Part shown: positions 1-11,187 of the stretch, piece after piece
How positions within the stretch are numbered: position 1 is the stretch's first letter
Layout: every line of letters starts with the position of its first letter
Assembly: GCA_019096155.1 (NCBI GenBank)
Contig: JAHCVI010000001.1
Coordinates: forward strand, 15,309,856 to 15,373,855
DNA: 64,000 bases
Direction of reading: 5' to 3'
From: Staphylotrichum longicolle
Lineage: Eukaryota > Ascomycota > Sordariomycetes > Sordariales > Chaetomiaceae
Position numbers and translations under genes: made by a program
Notes under the pieces: generated by a model
What the model saw: the letters and a program-made list of their open reading frames with translations, nothing else
What the model was told of the DNA's origin: nothing
Database searches by the model: none

Positions 1-4
1 TCTC

Positions 5-642
5 TCAGCACACGTTGAAAGTCGGGAGGCCCTGTCCCGCGTAGGTGAAGCCGGCATCCCACTGAGGTGCGTCCTCGCCAACAATCGTGCCGGCCTGCCC
101 ATTCTCGACACACAATGCATCAACAGTGTCAAGTTGGCTGCCGATAAATTGCGTCGAGGTGTTCAGCGTTTGGCAGAGCGAGCAGAAAAAGGCTTGACAC
201 GTCCCGAAGGAGAAGACGAGACACGAGTTTGGCGAAATGATGAGTTCGTCATCGGTCGACAAGACCTGCTTGACGATGACCTTGCAGTCGGCAGTCGAGG
301 GGCTCGGCCTCTGGGACAAGTCAGCCCAATTCTCCAGCATTTGACCCGTCATAGTTGGGGGGGAAGAAGGAGCCTTACGGGGTTCGTGCACTCAAAGAAG
401 TCGCTGGCTTTGGGCTCCTGCCGACGTTGAAGACCTGGGACCCGGGCGAGAGCAGCCTTGGAGCGTTGTACGGTAGGGGTGCCCGTCGAAGTTTTGTATT
501 CCGACGCTCGCATCTCGATGCCTGCTACCTCGTTGGGCCTTGAGATTCGCTTGCGGATGGTTCTTGTGCGATCTTGCAGCCCAGCGGATTCGAAGGCCGC
601 AGTGATGCCGAGGAACAAGGTCAGAGGAATGACAAGCTTCAT
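5..642 (-). CDS. small secreted cysteine-containing protein (Ecp2/Hce2-like)
   Basis: Two exons (642-379 and 310-8 plus stop 7-5) joined in phase 0 over a 68-nt intron with a GTAAGG donor, a CTGAC branch site and a CAG acceptor. The 189-aa product starts at an ATG (642) followed by a hydrophobic signal sequence (MKLVIPLTLFLGITAAFES). A pro-region follows, ending near a dibasic Kex2-like site (LQRR, about residue 77). The C-terminal 100 residues carry eight cysteines (ECT, ADCK, NSCL, GTCQ, FFCS, SLCQ, DALC and a terminal NVC). The ADC...GTC arrangement resembles the Hce2/Ecp2 effector fold, but I cannot confirm membership. Role: probably an extracellular disulfide-bonded protein. The gene lies at the window edge but both ends are present. 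Confidence 0.7.
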
Positions 643-2373
643 GGTGACTCCGTTGGTGTTCAAGGGGCACAGGGTTCTTCTGTGGAAGACTTAAGATGCC
701 TTTGCGTTTGTTGTTGAGACTCAAGAGGGCTGCTGCCGACCTGACCCTAAAGCAAGAGACGATTCCTAGCTTTATAGGCGCCATCGTTCGCTTCCACACC
801 TGCCCTCTTGGGCCGACGTTCAGCTGCCTGGTGAGGCCACGGCTCATAGATTGCTATAGACAGAGCCCTTCGACCTTGCCTCATCCTCCTGCGAGTGAGA
901 GTGACGTCGAGATTGCCCGCTGGGGGTAGGACTTCGGAGCTGTTCAAGAAATAGATGATCGTCCGCTTGGACATCCCCAACCTACCGTCGTGGCATGCAA
1001 CTCGATGCTGCCTTGCCACCCAACCCTCACCAATGAAGCGTGGCTCATGACGCCGACGATACTACATGACTCGGTCTGAGCCGTGTCCGTGCCTTGTGGG
1101 TTACCGCAGGGCGCAGAAGGGAAGAGCCACGCTTGGGTGCCTCTCCGAGGATCGGGAGGAGGAGGCACATGAGACAGGGACTCAGCTGGCGGTCGGCACA
1201 TCGAAAGGTGCTACTCCTCGGCCGTCGGCCATGGAAACCCCGTGTTGTTAAAGATGAGATAAGAGGCCTCGAGAAATGGGCACTTGGTGGCGCTGGCGGT
1301 CGTAGAGGACGGTTTCCAGCCCTTGCTTTCCCCAGGCACTCGACACGAAGCATACGCACAATGGGAGCTACCCATGACAAGACCTGCGGAAGTTGTTGAA
1401 AGAATTCTGGACTATTTTGAACAACAAGCGAATGAGACGCGAGCTGCGAGACAGATGCAGTGCAGCAAACGCGGGGGGTTCCCGGTGCAAGCGTGAGCAG
1501 TCGAGGATCGGTCCCGGCGTCGGCAGGAAGCGAATGCGGAGCCGAACCCAACTCAGAGGATCGGGGCGGACCAGTTCATTCGATGGTAGAATAAGACTCA
1601 GTGCGTTACCAGAGATGCATTGATACAACCTCAAGAGAGGGGAAGTTGCGGTCTTGAGAGCGAAGGAACTGCGCAACCTCCGGGGCTGACCATTGGGCTG
1701 ACCACTGAGCTGACCACTTGGCGGAACTTCCGGAGACGGCAGGAAATTGATTACCACCACGACTGAAACCCGGACCCTGGGACCAAGGACCCTCGTGGTG
1801 TTTGTCCTGGAAGTGAAATGCTGACGGCGACTCTGTCAGCCAGCGAGAGGCGAGGCTTGAGGGTGGCCCGTTTGAGCAGGTAGGGATACGGCACCCACCC
1901 AGGGAAGGACGAAGGACTTGCAGGAACGCGAAGCAGTGCAACCTGACCGCAAAGCTCAGAAAATGCCCTCGCCCGTCGCAGTTGGTGAAGAAGCAAGTGA
2001 ACCATCGCCTGATACAGCCATCTCAAAGAGTCGGACGGGCAGTGTTGGCGAGGTCGGAGCGTTGTTCGGGATTATGGTTCCCGATGCAAGTCCCGTCGTT
2101 GCATTGCCCGGTTGGTGGATCCAGCCCACTGACGCCCACCTCCCTTCAGTGCCCTGACAACTCGATCGAATGTGCCACGCCAGCGCCATGGGGTTAAGGC
2201 TGGCAGAAACTCTTCACCGCCTTCACCCGGTCCCTGGATTTTTGCCTGCCAAGACTGCGCTCTGTCTCCACCCGCTCGTTATCAGAGCCTGCCGATAAGC
2301 AGTGGGTGGGAAAAAAAATCCCAGAGACCACCAAACAGCATCCCAGCACGACTTGTTGTGCACAACCACCGAG
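643..2373. other. intergenic region, no convincing gene
   Basis: About 1.7 kb between the divergently transcribed small secreted protein and HAS1. Only short, compositionally random open frames are present. At 1687-1721 there are three imperfect copies of a roughly 12-bp unit (GCTGACCACT-like). It presumably holds both promoters. Confidence 0.5.
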
Positions 2374-4317
2374 ATGGCGTCCGATCTCAGCAAAAAGAGG
2401 AAATACAAAGACGGCAAGGCCTCAAAGGCCCAGGCAACTGCCGCTGTCCCTTCGAAGGCTAAGAAGCTGAAGAGGGACCCGACCCCGGAAGAGAGCGACG
2501 CCGAGAACGAGAGCGACAGCAACACCCCCGCCATCGACAACGAAGAGCCCGAGGCAGAGGACGCCAGCTCTGACGAGGACGCGCCCGGAGCGGATCAGGC
2601 CGAACAAGATGGGGACGACACAGAGAAGCAGAATGGCGTTGAGGAACTGGATAACATTCTCAACGGCGACGGTTCTCTGCTCCCTCCCTCCGTGTCGACC
2701 AACGCCCAGGCCTTCGAGGAGCTCAACCTCTCTGAGAAGACCATGAAGGCGATCGGAGAGATGGGTTTCACAAAGATGACCGAGATCCAGCGTCGTGGTA
2801 TCCCGCCGCTTCTTGCGGGCAAGGACGTGCTGGGCGCGGCCAAAACAGGCTCCGGAAAGACGCTCGCCTTCCTCATTCCGGCCATTGAGATGCTCAGCTC
2901 CTTGCGATTCAAGCCTAGGAACGGCACTGGCGTTATCGTCGTGACGCCAACGCGCGAGCTGGCATTGCAGATCTTCGGCGTTGCGCGCGAGCTGATGAAG
3001 AACCACTCCCAAACCTGTATGTTGTAGCGATTGCGCTCGAGACGTCCGTCGTTTCAATCTCAAGCTGACCGTGTGCGCAGATGGCGTTGTCATTGGAGGC
3101 GCGAATCGCAGAGCCGAGGCAGAGAAGCTAGGCAAGGGAGTCAACCTGCTCATTGCGACGCCCGGCAGGCTGCTTGATCGTACGTCGTCACCGCTGATTT
3201 CTTTCCCGCGCAACACAGCGCGTGCTGACAGTTGCTGCCGCAGATCTCCAGAACACCCCGTTCGTCTTTAAGAACCTCAAGTCTTTGATCATCGACGAGG
3301 CCGATCGGATCTTGGAAATCGGTTTTGAGGACGAAATGCGCCAGATCATCAAAATCCTTCCCAAGGAAGACCGCCAGACCATGCTTTTCTCGGCCACCCA
3401 GACAACAAAGGTCGAGGACCTCGCCAGAATCTCACTCCGTCCGGGGCCTCTTTACATCAATGTCGACGAGGAGAAGCAGTTCAGCACTGTCGAGGGACTT
3501 GACCAGGGATACGTCATTGTCGATGCCGACAAGCGCTTCCTCCTACTCTTCTCATTCCTCAAGAAAATGGCCAAGAAGAAGATCATCGTTTTCTTCTCGT
3601 CCTGTAACTCGGTCAAGTACTACAGCGAGCTTCTGCAGTACATCGACCTCCAGGTTCTCGATCTTCATGGCAAGCAGAAGCAGCAGAAGAGAACCAACAC
3701 CTTCTTCGAGTTCTGCAACGCCAAGCAGGGCACTCTGATCTGCACAGATGTCGCCGCACGTGGTCTCGACATTCCCCAAGTCGACTGGATCGTCCAGTTT
3801 GACCCGCCGGATGACCCCCGCGACTACATCCACCGTGTTGGCCGGACCGCACGAGGCAGCAATACAAAGGGCCGCTCGCTGCTGTTCCTGCAGCCCGGCG
3901 AGCTTGGCTTCCTGGCCCATCTCAAGGCCGCCAAGGTTCCGGTGGTCGAGTACGACTTCCCCAAGAACAAGATCCTCAACGTTCAGTCTCAGCTGGAGAA
4001 GCTCATTGGGAGCAACTATTACCTGAACCAGAGCGCCAAGGATGGCTACCGTTCCTATCTCCACGCCTACGCATCCCACAGCCTTCGGAGTGTTTTCGAT
4101 GTCAACAAGCTTGACTTGGTGAAGGTGGCGAAGGTAAGGATTGTTGTCACAATGCCCTCCTAGACTCAACTAACCGTCCACGCAGGGCTTCGGCTTTTCG
4201 ACGCCACCCAGGGTTGACATCACTCTATCTGCCGGGTTGAGCCGGGATAAGAAGCCGCAGAGCAGAAGGGCATACGGCAGTCAACCACGGCAAGGCGGCC
4301 AGCATCACCGGAAGTAG
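2374..4317 (+). CDS. HAS1: ATP-dependent RNA helicase HAS1 (DEAD box)
   Basis: Four exons (2374-3016, 3081-3179, 3244-4133, 4186-4317) give 587 aa. HAS1 is a nucleolar DEAD-box helicase needed for 40S and 60S pre-ribosome maturation. Visible motifs in order: a Lys/acidic-rich N-terminal extension (residues 1-110), the Q motif (FTKMTEIQ), motif I AAKTGSGKT, PTRELALQ, TPGRLLDH spanning the second intron, DEAD (IIDEADRIL), SAT, DVAARGLD and HRVGRTAR. The C-terminus is a short basic tail. All three introns are 51-64 nt with good consensus ends, and each join restores a conserved residue (SQT-Y-GVV; LLD-H-LQN). Length matches fungal HAS1 (about 500-610 aa). No frame breaks. The start ATG sits in a good context (GAGATGG). 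Confidence 0.97.
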
Positions 4318-4625
4318 CTTTCGTGGACTGCAGGTTCGGGGCGTAGGATAGGAAGCTGGGTTCGGTTTTGCACGAGTATTGTCAACGGAGTTGCGGCGTC
4401 AAAGAACGGAGGGACTGCATACCCTAAGCGCGGCGGCATCTGCTGAGCAACTCGCTCTGTCAGCTAGTCATCCGACGAGCTTCATTATTCTTGAGTTTGG
4501 GTCCTTGCCAACGCTAGTCCTCGTGAGATGGAGTGACCATTCGACCAAGAACTCATACAGTAAATTTCACCATCGGTTTACAATACACGACTCGGTCTCC
4601 GACATCCAGAATTCCCAGGACGCCC
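4318..4625. other. convergent 3' intergenic region
   Basis: 308 bp between the stop codons of HAS1 (+) and the GFA-type gene (-). No coding or RNA feature is visible. It must contain both polyadenylation regions. Confidence 0.5.
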
Positions 4626-5195
4626 TCAAGCGGGCAGCTTTCCAGCCTTCTTCGCCGTCCACGTGGCAATAGCATCCATGAGCCGCGGCGACAGCGCATC
4701 GTACGGCTCCAAACCGAGACTCTTCAACTTGCCCCGAACCTCATCCATCCCCTCCGGAGCAAATCCTTGCTCGATGATGGACGACACAAAGGCCGCAAAC
4801 TGAGGCTCCTGCCACTCTCGCTTATCGGACAACTCAACGTGGACAAAGTCGAGCCCATGGAAGGGATGCTCCTTCTCGATGCGCCCGTACAGGTGTGTAC
4901 CGCACTCCTTGCAGGCGTATCGCTGGATGGCGGCGCTGCTGTCGACGATCTGCAGTTTGTCGGCGTTGGCGGTGACGGAGAGCTTGTCCTTGGGGACGAC
5001 GGCCACGAGGGAGAAGAGGGCGCCCGCGGGCTTCCAGCACTTGGAGCAGCCGCAGACGTGGTTGTGGGCGACGTTGCTGGTGAGGGTGACCTCAACTGGG
5101 TTGGTAGAGCAAAGGCATTGAAGCTTGCCGCCGGCAAAGGAGGCATCACCCTTGGTGACGCCATTGTCGATCAGCGGGTGAAGAGAGGGAGCCAT
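4626..5195 (-). CDS. GFA-family S-(hydroxymethyl)glutathione synthase-like protein
   Basis: Single-exon gene of 189 aa starting at ATG 5195. Fungal proteins of this length and pattern are annotated as glutathione-dependent formaldehyde-activating enzyme, which condenses formaldehyde with glutathione ahead of S-(hydroxymethyl)glutathione dehydrogenase. The zinc-binding cysteines of the fold are visible: CLC near residue 27-29, CGCSKC near 48-53 and CKECG near 93-97. The terminal part (RLMDAIATWTAKKAGKLPA) is the usual C-terminus. Cytosolic, no signal peptide. The family assignment is firm. Whether the enzyme really catalyses the reaction in vivo is disputed for parts of the family. Confidence 0.9.
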   Translation of the reverse strand: MAPSLHPLIDNGVTKGDASFAGGKLQCLCSTNPVEVTLTSNVAHNHVCGCSKCWKPAGALFSLVAVVPKDKLSVTANADKLQIVDSSAAIQRYACKECGTHLYGRIEKEHPFHGLDFVHVELSDKREWQEPQFAAFVSSIIEQGFAPEGMDEVRGKLKSLGLEPYDALSPRLMDAIATWTAKKAGKLPA

Positions 5196-6097
5196 GTTGT
5201 CTTGTTCTGAAGGAGCAGATGGGAAGCGCAACCTAATGTGGATGAAGAAGAGCAAAGATTGTAGCAACACTCAATAGCAACACCTACACCCTTACTACCT
5301 GGTAGTCTGTATATGTAACATTCTTCAACCCTGGATTCCAGCTGAGCTGCGGGTCTTGAACAACTCCCGACATGTTCAAAGGATGAATTATCCGGCCGTT
5401 GCCCCTCTTCTCTCGTCCCGAACGAAGCTGCGCAGACAACTTTTACTCTCACCCTTTTCCATTTCCACCCGCTTCTTCCCGCCGACAGCATGATGTACAC
5501 TCGGCAATTTGGCTTCCCGATGCATCAACACTCCCAAGAGATCACGCAATCGATAAGCAGCTCGGAGTCTCGGACCTTGTTCGGTGTGGCAGCCCTGACG
5601 TGGTGAACTTCCGGAATTGCTTTTCGGTGCACGCTCAGGACAAAACGCTACAATAATAGCTTGAAGGAGGGCTTTCCAAGTATCCAAACATGCATACACA
5701 AGCCATATCTTTGTTGGTTGTCTCTTTGAATCATATTTCTGGAACTCTGGAACAACTGGGGTCTTTTCCTAGGTACATGTACCTACCTTACAATACCTCG
5801 CCATTGACCACCATCACAATCGGGCAAACCCCCGCTTGAAGCACACGAGTAACGTCAAGTGTTTGAGGCCTCGCATTTACTCCTTTATTCGTATGTCTAG
5901 AAACGTCCATTTGTTGAATTTTGGGTCGCTGCCAAGTGCTCCACGCCAGGCCGGAGACCATACCCTTGACCCCTGACACGAAGAGCCATCCGCCGCAGCT
6001 CCACTCGCCGAAAAACTCTTCAACTTCACAACTATGAAGCCGCCTTCCGCTCTCGCCTCCCAGCAATCTCCATCGGAATCCACATCCGACTCTTGAA
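5196..6097. other. intergenic region
   Basis: About 900 bp upstream of the GFA-type gene and of tRNA-Glu. Only short random frames; nothing supportable as a gene. Confidence 0.5.
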
Positions 6098-6168
6098 TCG
6101 GGTATGGTGTAGCGGTAACATCGATGACTCTCACTCATCAGCCCGGGGTTCGACTCCCCGTATCCGAG
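6098..6168 (+). tRNA. tRNA-Glu (anticodon CTC), no intron
   Basis: A 71-nt cloverleaf can be drawn by hand. The acceptor stem is TCGGGTA/TATCCGA (one G-T pair) with a G discriminator. A D-arm with GTGTAGCGGTAAC follows. The anticodon stem is GATGA/TCATC around the loop CTCTCAC, which places CTC at positions 34-36 (reads GAG, Glu). The T-arm is CGGGG-TTCGACT-CCCCG. A TTTT run at 6174-6177 is a plausible RNA polymerase III terminator. No CCA is encoded, as expected in eukaryotes. Confidence 0.95.
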
Positions 6169-8956
6169 ATTCCTTTTGCCCCGGAGCAGTTCTCTCCACT
6201 CCGCGAGTGCTTCTTTTTACCCCTAAGTGATTCTTTGTGCTCCCGAGCGACTGCAAGACCCCAGAGGGCCGTGGGTGGGGTCAACAGAACGCGGAAGCTC
6301 GTCGTTTAGTCCCTTTTGTTCATTGTTGCAGTGGTGCACTCATGTGCTTGAAAGTTACTTTGCCATGGTTGTCACGTCAAGTAACCTTATCCTCACCGAC
6401 AACTGAGAGAGTCTCAGCCTTGATTCTCCTGCTCCCTCCGTCTTTCGAGTGGAATTTGATTACACAGGTGTGCGTTGCGACATACTCAAGCCCTTTTGGA
6501 GTTTTGGAGTGGGCGGGATGCATAAGCAGAGATAAGGTAAATTGGTGGGTCGCGGAAGCCAAGAGGCAGCCGGTTGGGGCATCCCACTCTCCCTCAGTCC
6601 ATGCAAGATCATGAGCAACGGTGCGGCTTTCGAAGCTTCGGCATGAGATCGTTTTTGACTCCAATTGTTTGCATGACCCGTCAAGCCCCTGTCGGGCTCT
6701 TCAAAAGGTTGAGGACGCCCATTAACAAAGCCACAATCCTTCCAGGGGCTCTGGGGGTCTGACTCGGGCGACCAATGTTGTATCGCTCAGCCTCACACAG
6801 TGGAGTTCGACAAGGCGGTTTGGATGGCCACAGGCCCCACACGCACGGAGGGCCATGAAGTCAGGCTTTTTTTTCATCACACGGCCGACATCAGGTGCCA
6901 AAGAGGAACAAAAGAGTTGATCGGTATAAGACTCAACTTGCTCGGCTGCTTGCCAAAGCCCAGTCTAGGTACATTACCTGATGACTCTCAACCAACCTTG
7001 GCAACAACGTTGACATCAAGCCCCTGACGTTTGCCCTTAAAACGGCCATCTCTCGACTCTTGGGATACAAATCATTTCCTACCTATATTCTACATCCAAC
7101 GCAATCTTTCTTGCCAAAGTCGACGCTGCCCTTGACTTTTCGGGCCACACGTGTTCCGCCAAAATCAACTTGAACGCCCCGATTTCTGAAATCATCAACC
7201 CGCTTCAGAAATGGCATCTGCCAACGACAGCGCAAACAAGCGAGGATTTTCTGAGCTGATCCGCTCCTTCAAAGCGAGGAGGGAGGAACGCAAGCGTGAA
7301 GAGGCAGCACGCAACACACTGGCTGATGATCGACGTTGGGAATGCTGCACCATGACCGGAGGCACTGCACGGCCCGGCACCACCATCTCTGAGTGTTATT
7401 CGGGGTTGCCAAAAGGGCAAGGGGACTCTGTGGAGACGTCTACCGGGAAGGCGGATGGAGGAGAAAGATGAGAAGACGAGGTTGGAAGTTCTCAGCAATC
7501 CAGGTTCCAGGGAGAGGCGAGGGTCTGGGGGGCCAGAAACTATGGGATGGGCCAGGCGTTTAGTCTCGAGATACCCGTTTGCCAATTCGTGCTTTTGGAT
7601 CATCACTTCTACCTTGCTTCACGGTCCGAAGGTCCCCGGCAGCGAGATACACAGTAACCGGGATTTTGAGCGAAACGAGGCTGTGGATGGGTGGTCTGTG
7701 CAGCGGCCTCTGCCATCCACATCTTTCTCCAGTTGGCCCACCACAGCCTTTTCCTCCACCGAACACACCAAAACCGACCACAAAATACATCACAAGTTCT
7801 GTCTGCCTGTTTGTTCCCCACCACTTACTTGTTGCCTTATGGATTCGAAAAGGGCATCTTCCCTTCCAAACTTGGCCAGTACTTGCCGGCAGAAGGCATG
7901 CGTCCAACAACCTCAAGGGAGTGTTGCCAGAGTGAGCCAAGTTCCACTGTGTTTTGCCAAAACATCATCCCGTTCACCGGCTGACTTGTGGGGGTGAAAT
8001 GGAAGGCCAGGACCATCCGTGAGGTGGGGTTCAAGGTGGGGCAACCTTTGCCGCCTGCTTGAGGACTTGACACCAATCATTTCAATCGCGCACCTTCATC
8101 TTGCGACAACCGCAGGTGAGCAGCCGCCACAGCTCATTTCCTGTCGCCGTCTCGAGCAAGCACACACATGGCGACTCCCCTCTCCAAAATCTCTTGGCAT
8201 TTTATTTCCTCAATTTGTGTGAGGGATTGGTGCTTTGTTTCAGTTGCTCGACGCTGAAGAACCTTGACCCGATGCTGATGTGGGGCCGGACAGCCGCCCG
8301 CCAGCGCAGCCCCGATTCAATGTCTCCAACCCGCCTCGCTCACTACGGCGAACAAACACCCACATCAGTCCACCACAGCAAGCCGATGCGCTGGCAGATG
8401 ACTCACGCAATGGAACGCGATCAGCAAGGTATCTATGGAATCAGCAGCCGCGTCTTGGTTCATTTTTCGTCCTTTTTGGCATTCCGGGGTTGCCTCCGCG
8501 GTCAGAGCCAAGACGTTTGGGCTGCCGCTCCGTGATCCCGGAACAAACAAACGACTGGCTATCGAGAGTCGGGCGCTTAACGGCAAGCGCCTGACTGAGC
8601 ACCCGAAGGCAACGGATTGGCTTTGAGAGGCCGAACAAAGAAGAGGCCTGTCGAGAAATCTATCTTTACATTTGTTCATTGTTGCTCCCAGTCATGCGGC
8701 CTGTGTCCCGACCGCCGTTTCTTTTATTGTGTCGCCCTCGCACAATCGCCTCCACTCTATTGTTGTCCTTCTTTGCTATTGTTCTCTGCTTCTTGTTTTT
8801 GCACATCTTTCATCGTTCATATTTTGCCTTGCTTGAGAGTTTACTTTCCTTTAATTCCTCTTGCCTCTCCAAGTGCTTCTTTTTCTGCAAAGCTGGTCTC
8901 TGCGTCAACACCAACACCAACACCAACTTCCTAATTCGGCAACTCAACCAGATCAA
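6169..8956. other. long intergenic region with one weak small reading frame
   Basis: 2.8 kb between tRNA-Glu and the PRM1 leader. Apart from the weak frame at 7211-7471, I see no protein with recognisable features. CT-rich stretches at 8700-8900 are typical of a fungal promoter or 5' leader and probably belong to PRM1. Confidence 0.45.
7211..7471 (+). CDS. possible small hypothetical protein
   Basis: An 86-codon frame with an ATG in acceptable context (CAGAAATGG). The N-terminal half could form a charged helix (GFSELIRSFKARREERKREE). The rest is low-information. No family is recognised and no introns are evident. It could equally be chance; it is listed only because the start context and helical N-terminus look slightly better than the surrounding frames. 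Confidence 0.2.
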   Translation: MASANDSANKRGFSELIRSFKARREERKREEAARNTLADDRRWECCTMTGGTARPGTTISECYSGLPKGQGDSVETSTGKADGGER

Positions 8957-9031
8957 GACACCACCATATCACATCTCGAAAGACACCACCATATCACGTC
9001 TCGAAAGATACCACCATATCACGTCTCGAAA
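8957..9031 (+). repeat. three tandem 25-bp repeats in the PRM1 leader
   Basis: Three head-to-tail copies of a 25-bp unit containing CCACCATATCAC and TCTCGAAA (8957-8981, 8982-9006, 9007-9031). They differ at only two positions and end 17 bp before the PRM1 ATG. A shorter CACCAA trinucleotide-type repeat lies just upstream at about 8906-8930. Confidence 0.9.
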
Positions 9032-9048
9032 GATCGTCGATCCGCGTT

Positions 9049-11187
9049 ATGCCATATAACGAAAAGTTCGGGGCAGTGCCCCCAGTGCCCCCAGTGCCTT
9101 CCAGCCTCAACACCGACACCTGGCACCCCATCCAGCTCGACAGATCCCCGACCCCGCTTCAAGTACACGCATCTACTGCACCCTCGGTCACTCCCTACCT
9201 TGGACTCCGCGCAAGACTCTCTCAGCTCTGGTTCAACCGCTGGACGATCCTGCTCATCCTCGTCCTCGTCCGCGTCGTACTCCTGACAGGCAGCCTCAAT
9301 GACAATATCGGCGATGCAAAGGTCAAGGCCCTATCGGCATGCACCAAGGTCGAAGATATCGGCAGTGCGATGGCGTCTATGCCGCACTACCTCTCAGTTG
9401 GAGTCAACTCGCTGGCGTCTGACGGTATCACCAAGGCCGTCTCGGGTATGGTGCAGGTCCTGATGATGATCTTGACTGGTGTTGAGAACCTTATCTTCTT
9501 CATCATCAATATGTACGTCGGTACATATGCATGCTTGATCGCGGCCCTGATCCATGGTGGCCTGGATGTAGCAGTCAAGGTTGTCGAGGGTGCCACCAAG
9601 GTTATGAACGACGCCATTGGCACTATCACCGGCCAGATCACCGACAATATCGCCGACGTCCAGAAAGTCCTCAACGATATTCCCAACAAGGTTACGAGTC
9701 TTTTTGGCCTCAATCTCGACATTCCCAAGATCGATATTACCAAGAATATTGACGACCTCCAACATATCAAGGTCAACAGCGCCGACCTTGTTAGAGACCT
9801 CGTCTCACTCAACACCACCATCCCAACCTTCGACCAGGTCGAGAACTTCACCAAGAATGCCATCGCGATTCCCTTCCAGTTTGTCAAGGACCAGGTCAAT
9901 ACGAGTTTTGGCTCCTATCAGTTTGACCAGTCCATTTTCCCTGTGGCCCAGAAGCAGGCACTGTCTTTCTGCTCCGACAACTCCTTTCTCAACGACTTCT
10001 TTAAGACCCTCTTCGACATTGTCGCCAAGGCCAAGATCGCATTCCTCGTCGTCATCCCGATCCTCGCTATCTTGGCCATCATCGGCGTAGGGTATCTCGA
10101 GATCCGCCGTTGGCGGAGGGAGAAGGAGCGAGCCCGGACATTCAACGAGTTGAGGTACGACACGATGGACATTGTCTATCTTGCATCGAGGCCTATAACA
10201 GGTGGGATTGGATTATGGGTGTCGAAGAAGCTCCGCCTTCAGGATGCAAAGAACATGGCTCTGGTACGGTGGACAATCGCATATGGAACATCTTTACCAG
10301 CACTGTTTGTTCTTTCTCTTGCGTTTGCCGGCTTCTTCTCCTGCTTCTGCCAGTTTATCATTCTCCGGTCTATCCAGAAGGAGGCACCAGCCTTGGCTAA
10401 CCAGGTTGGTGACTTTGCCGGAGACGTCGTCCAGACGCTCCAGCAGGTATCGACTGACTGGTCCGATGATGCGAACGGTGTGATTCTCAAGCTACAAGAC
10501 GACATCAACGGCGACGTCTTCGGATGGGTTAACAATGCAACGACCGCAGTCAACAATACGCTCAACACATTTGACGACGAGATCGAAAAGGCCATTACAG
10601 CTGTCTTTAAGGATACTATCCTACTCAATACAGCACGTAACCTCGTCGGCTGCGTTATCACGAGGAAGATCGAGACAGTGCAAAAGGGTCTTACCTGGGT
10701 CCACGACAATGCACACGTCACGCTCCCGCTCTTCAACAACAACATCTTCTCGCAGGGCGCCAATGATAGCGTCAACGGCGACAGCGACCTAACCAGCTTC
10801 CTCGCATCCCCCTCTAGCGTTACCACCGACGAGATTACCTCGGCCGTTAATCAGGTCATCACCAAGCTCGAGCACGGTATCGTCCAGGAGGCGCTCATCT
10901 CGACCGCCCTCCTTCTGGTCTACGTCGTCGTGGTCCTCATTGGCGTCATCCGCGCCCTGGTGGCTACAGCGCAGCCAGGCAAGACGCGGGCCGAGGGCGA
11001 GCAGTACGGCATGAAAGCCATCGCGCCGAGCAGGAGCAGCAGTGGCAGCAGGGACAACAGCTCCGGCTTCGCACGAGACGATGTTGTGTATGCCGGCAGC
11101 GTCAAGAGGGGAAGGACAGGTCCGGAGACGTGGCCGTCGCATGCTAGGAAAAGCAGTCATCCGGAGGTGGGATACTCAGACCGCTAG
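9049..11187 (+). CDS. PRM1: plasma membrane fusion protein PRM1
   Basis: Intronless, 712 aa. PRM1 is a multispanning membrane glycoprotein that supports plasma-membrane fusion during mating and, in filamentous fungi, vegetative cell fusion. Hydrophobic segments lie near residues 66-84, 130-172 (long), 322-345, 405-440 and 614-640. The loops between them are rich in NxS/T sites, as in the family. The N-terminus has a Pro-rich repeat (VPPVPPVP) and the C-terminus a Ser-rich polar tail. Length matches ascomycete PRM1 (about 660-780 aa). The start codon is fixed by a stop-free frame following the tandem repeat leader. Regulation by mating pheromone is known for yeast PRM1; no specific element was identified here. 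Confidence 0.92.
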   Translation: MPYNEKFGAVPPVPPVPSSLNTDTWHPIQLDRSPTPLQVHASTAPSVTPYLGLRARLSQLWFNRWTILLILVLVRVVLLTGSLNDNIGDAKVKALSACTKVEDIGSAMASMPHYLSVGVNSLASDGITKAVSGMVQVLMMILTGVENLIFFIINMYVGTYACLIAALIHGGLDVAVKVVEGATKVMNDAIGTITGQITDNIADVQKVLNDIPNKVTSLFGLNLDIPKIDITKNIDDLQHIKVNSADLVRDLVSLNTTIPTFDQVENFTKNAIAIPFQFVKDQVNTSFGSYQFDQSIFPVAQKQALSFCSDNSFLNDFFKTLFDIVAKAKIAFLVVIPILAILAIIGVGYLEIRRWRREKERARTFNELRYDTMDIVYLASRPITGGIGLWVSKKLRLQDAKNMALVRWTIAYGTSLPALFVLSLAFAGFFSCFCQFIILRSIQKEAPALANQVGDFAGDVVQTLQQVSTDWSDDANGVILKLQDDINGDVFGWVNNATTAVNNTLNTFDDEIEKAITAVFKDTILLNTARNLVGCVITRKIETVQKGLTWVHDNAHVTLPLFNNNIFSQGANDSVNGDSDLTSFLASPSSVTTDEITSAVNQVITKLEHGIVQEALISTALLLVYVVVVLIGVIRALVATAQPGKTRAEGEQYGMKAIAPSRSSSGSRDNSSGFARDDVVYAGSVKRGRTGPETWPSHARKSSHPEVGYSDR

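Noticed and set aside
8957..9031. CRISPR-like array
   Set aside because: Direct abutting 25-bp repeats without spacers in a fungal gene leader; a plain tandem repeat.
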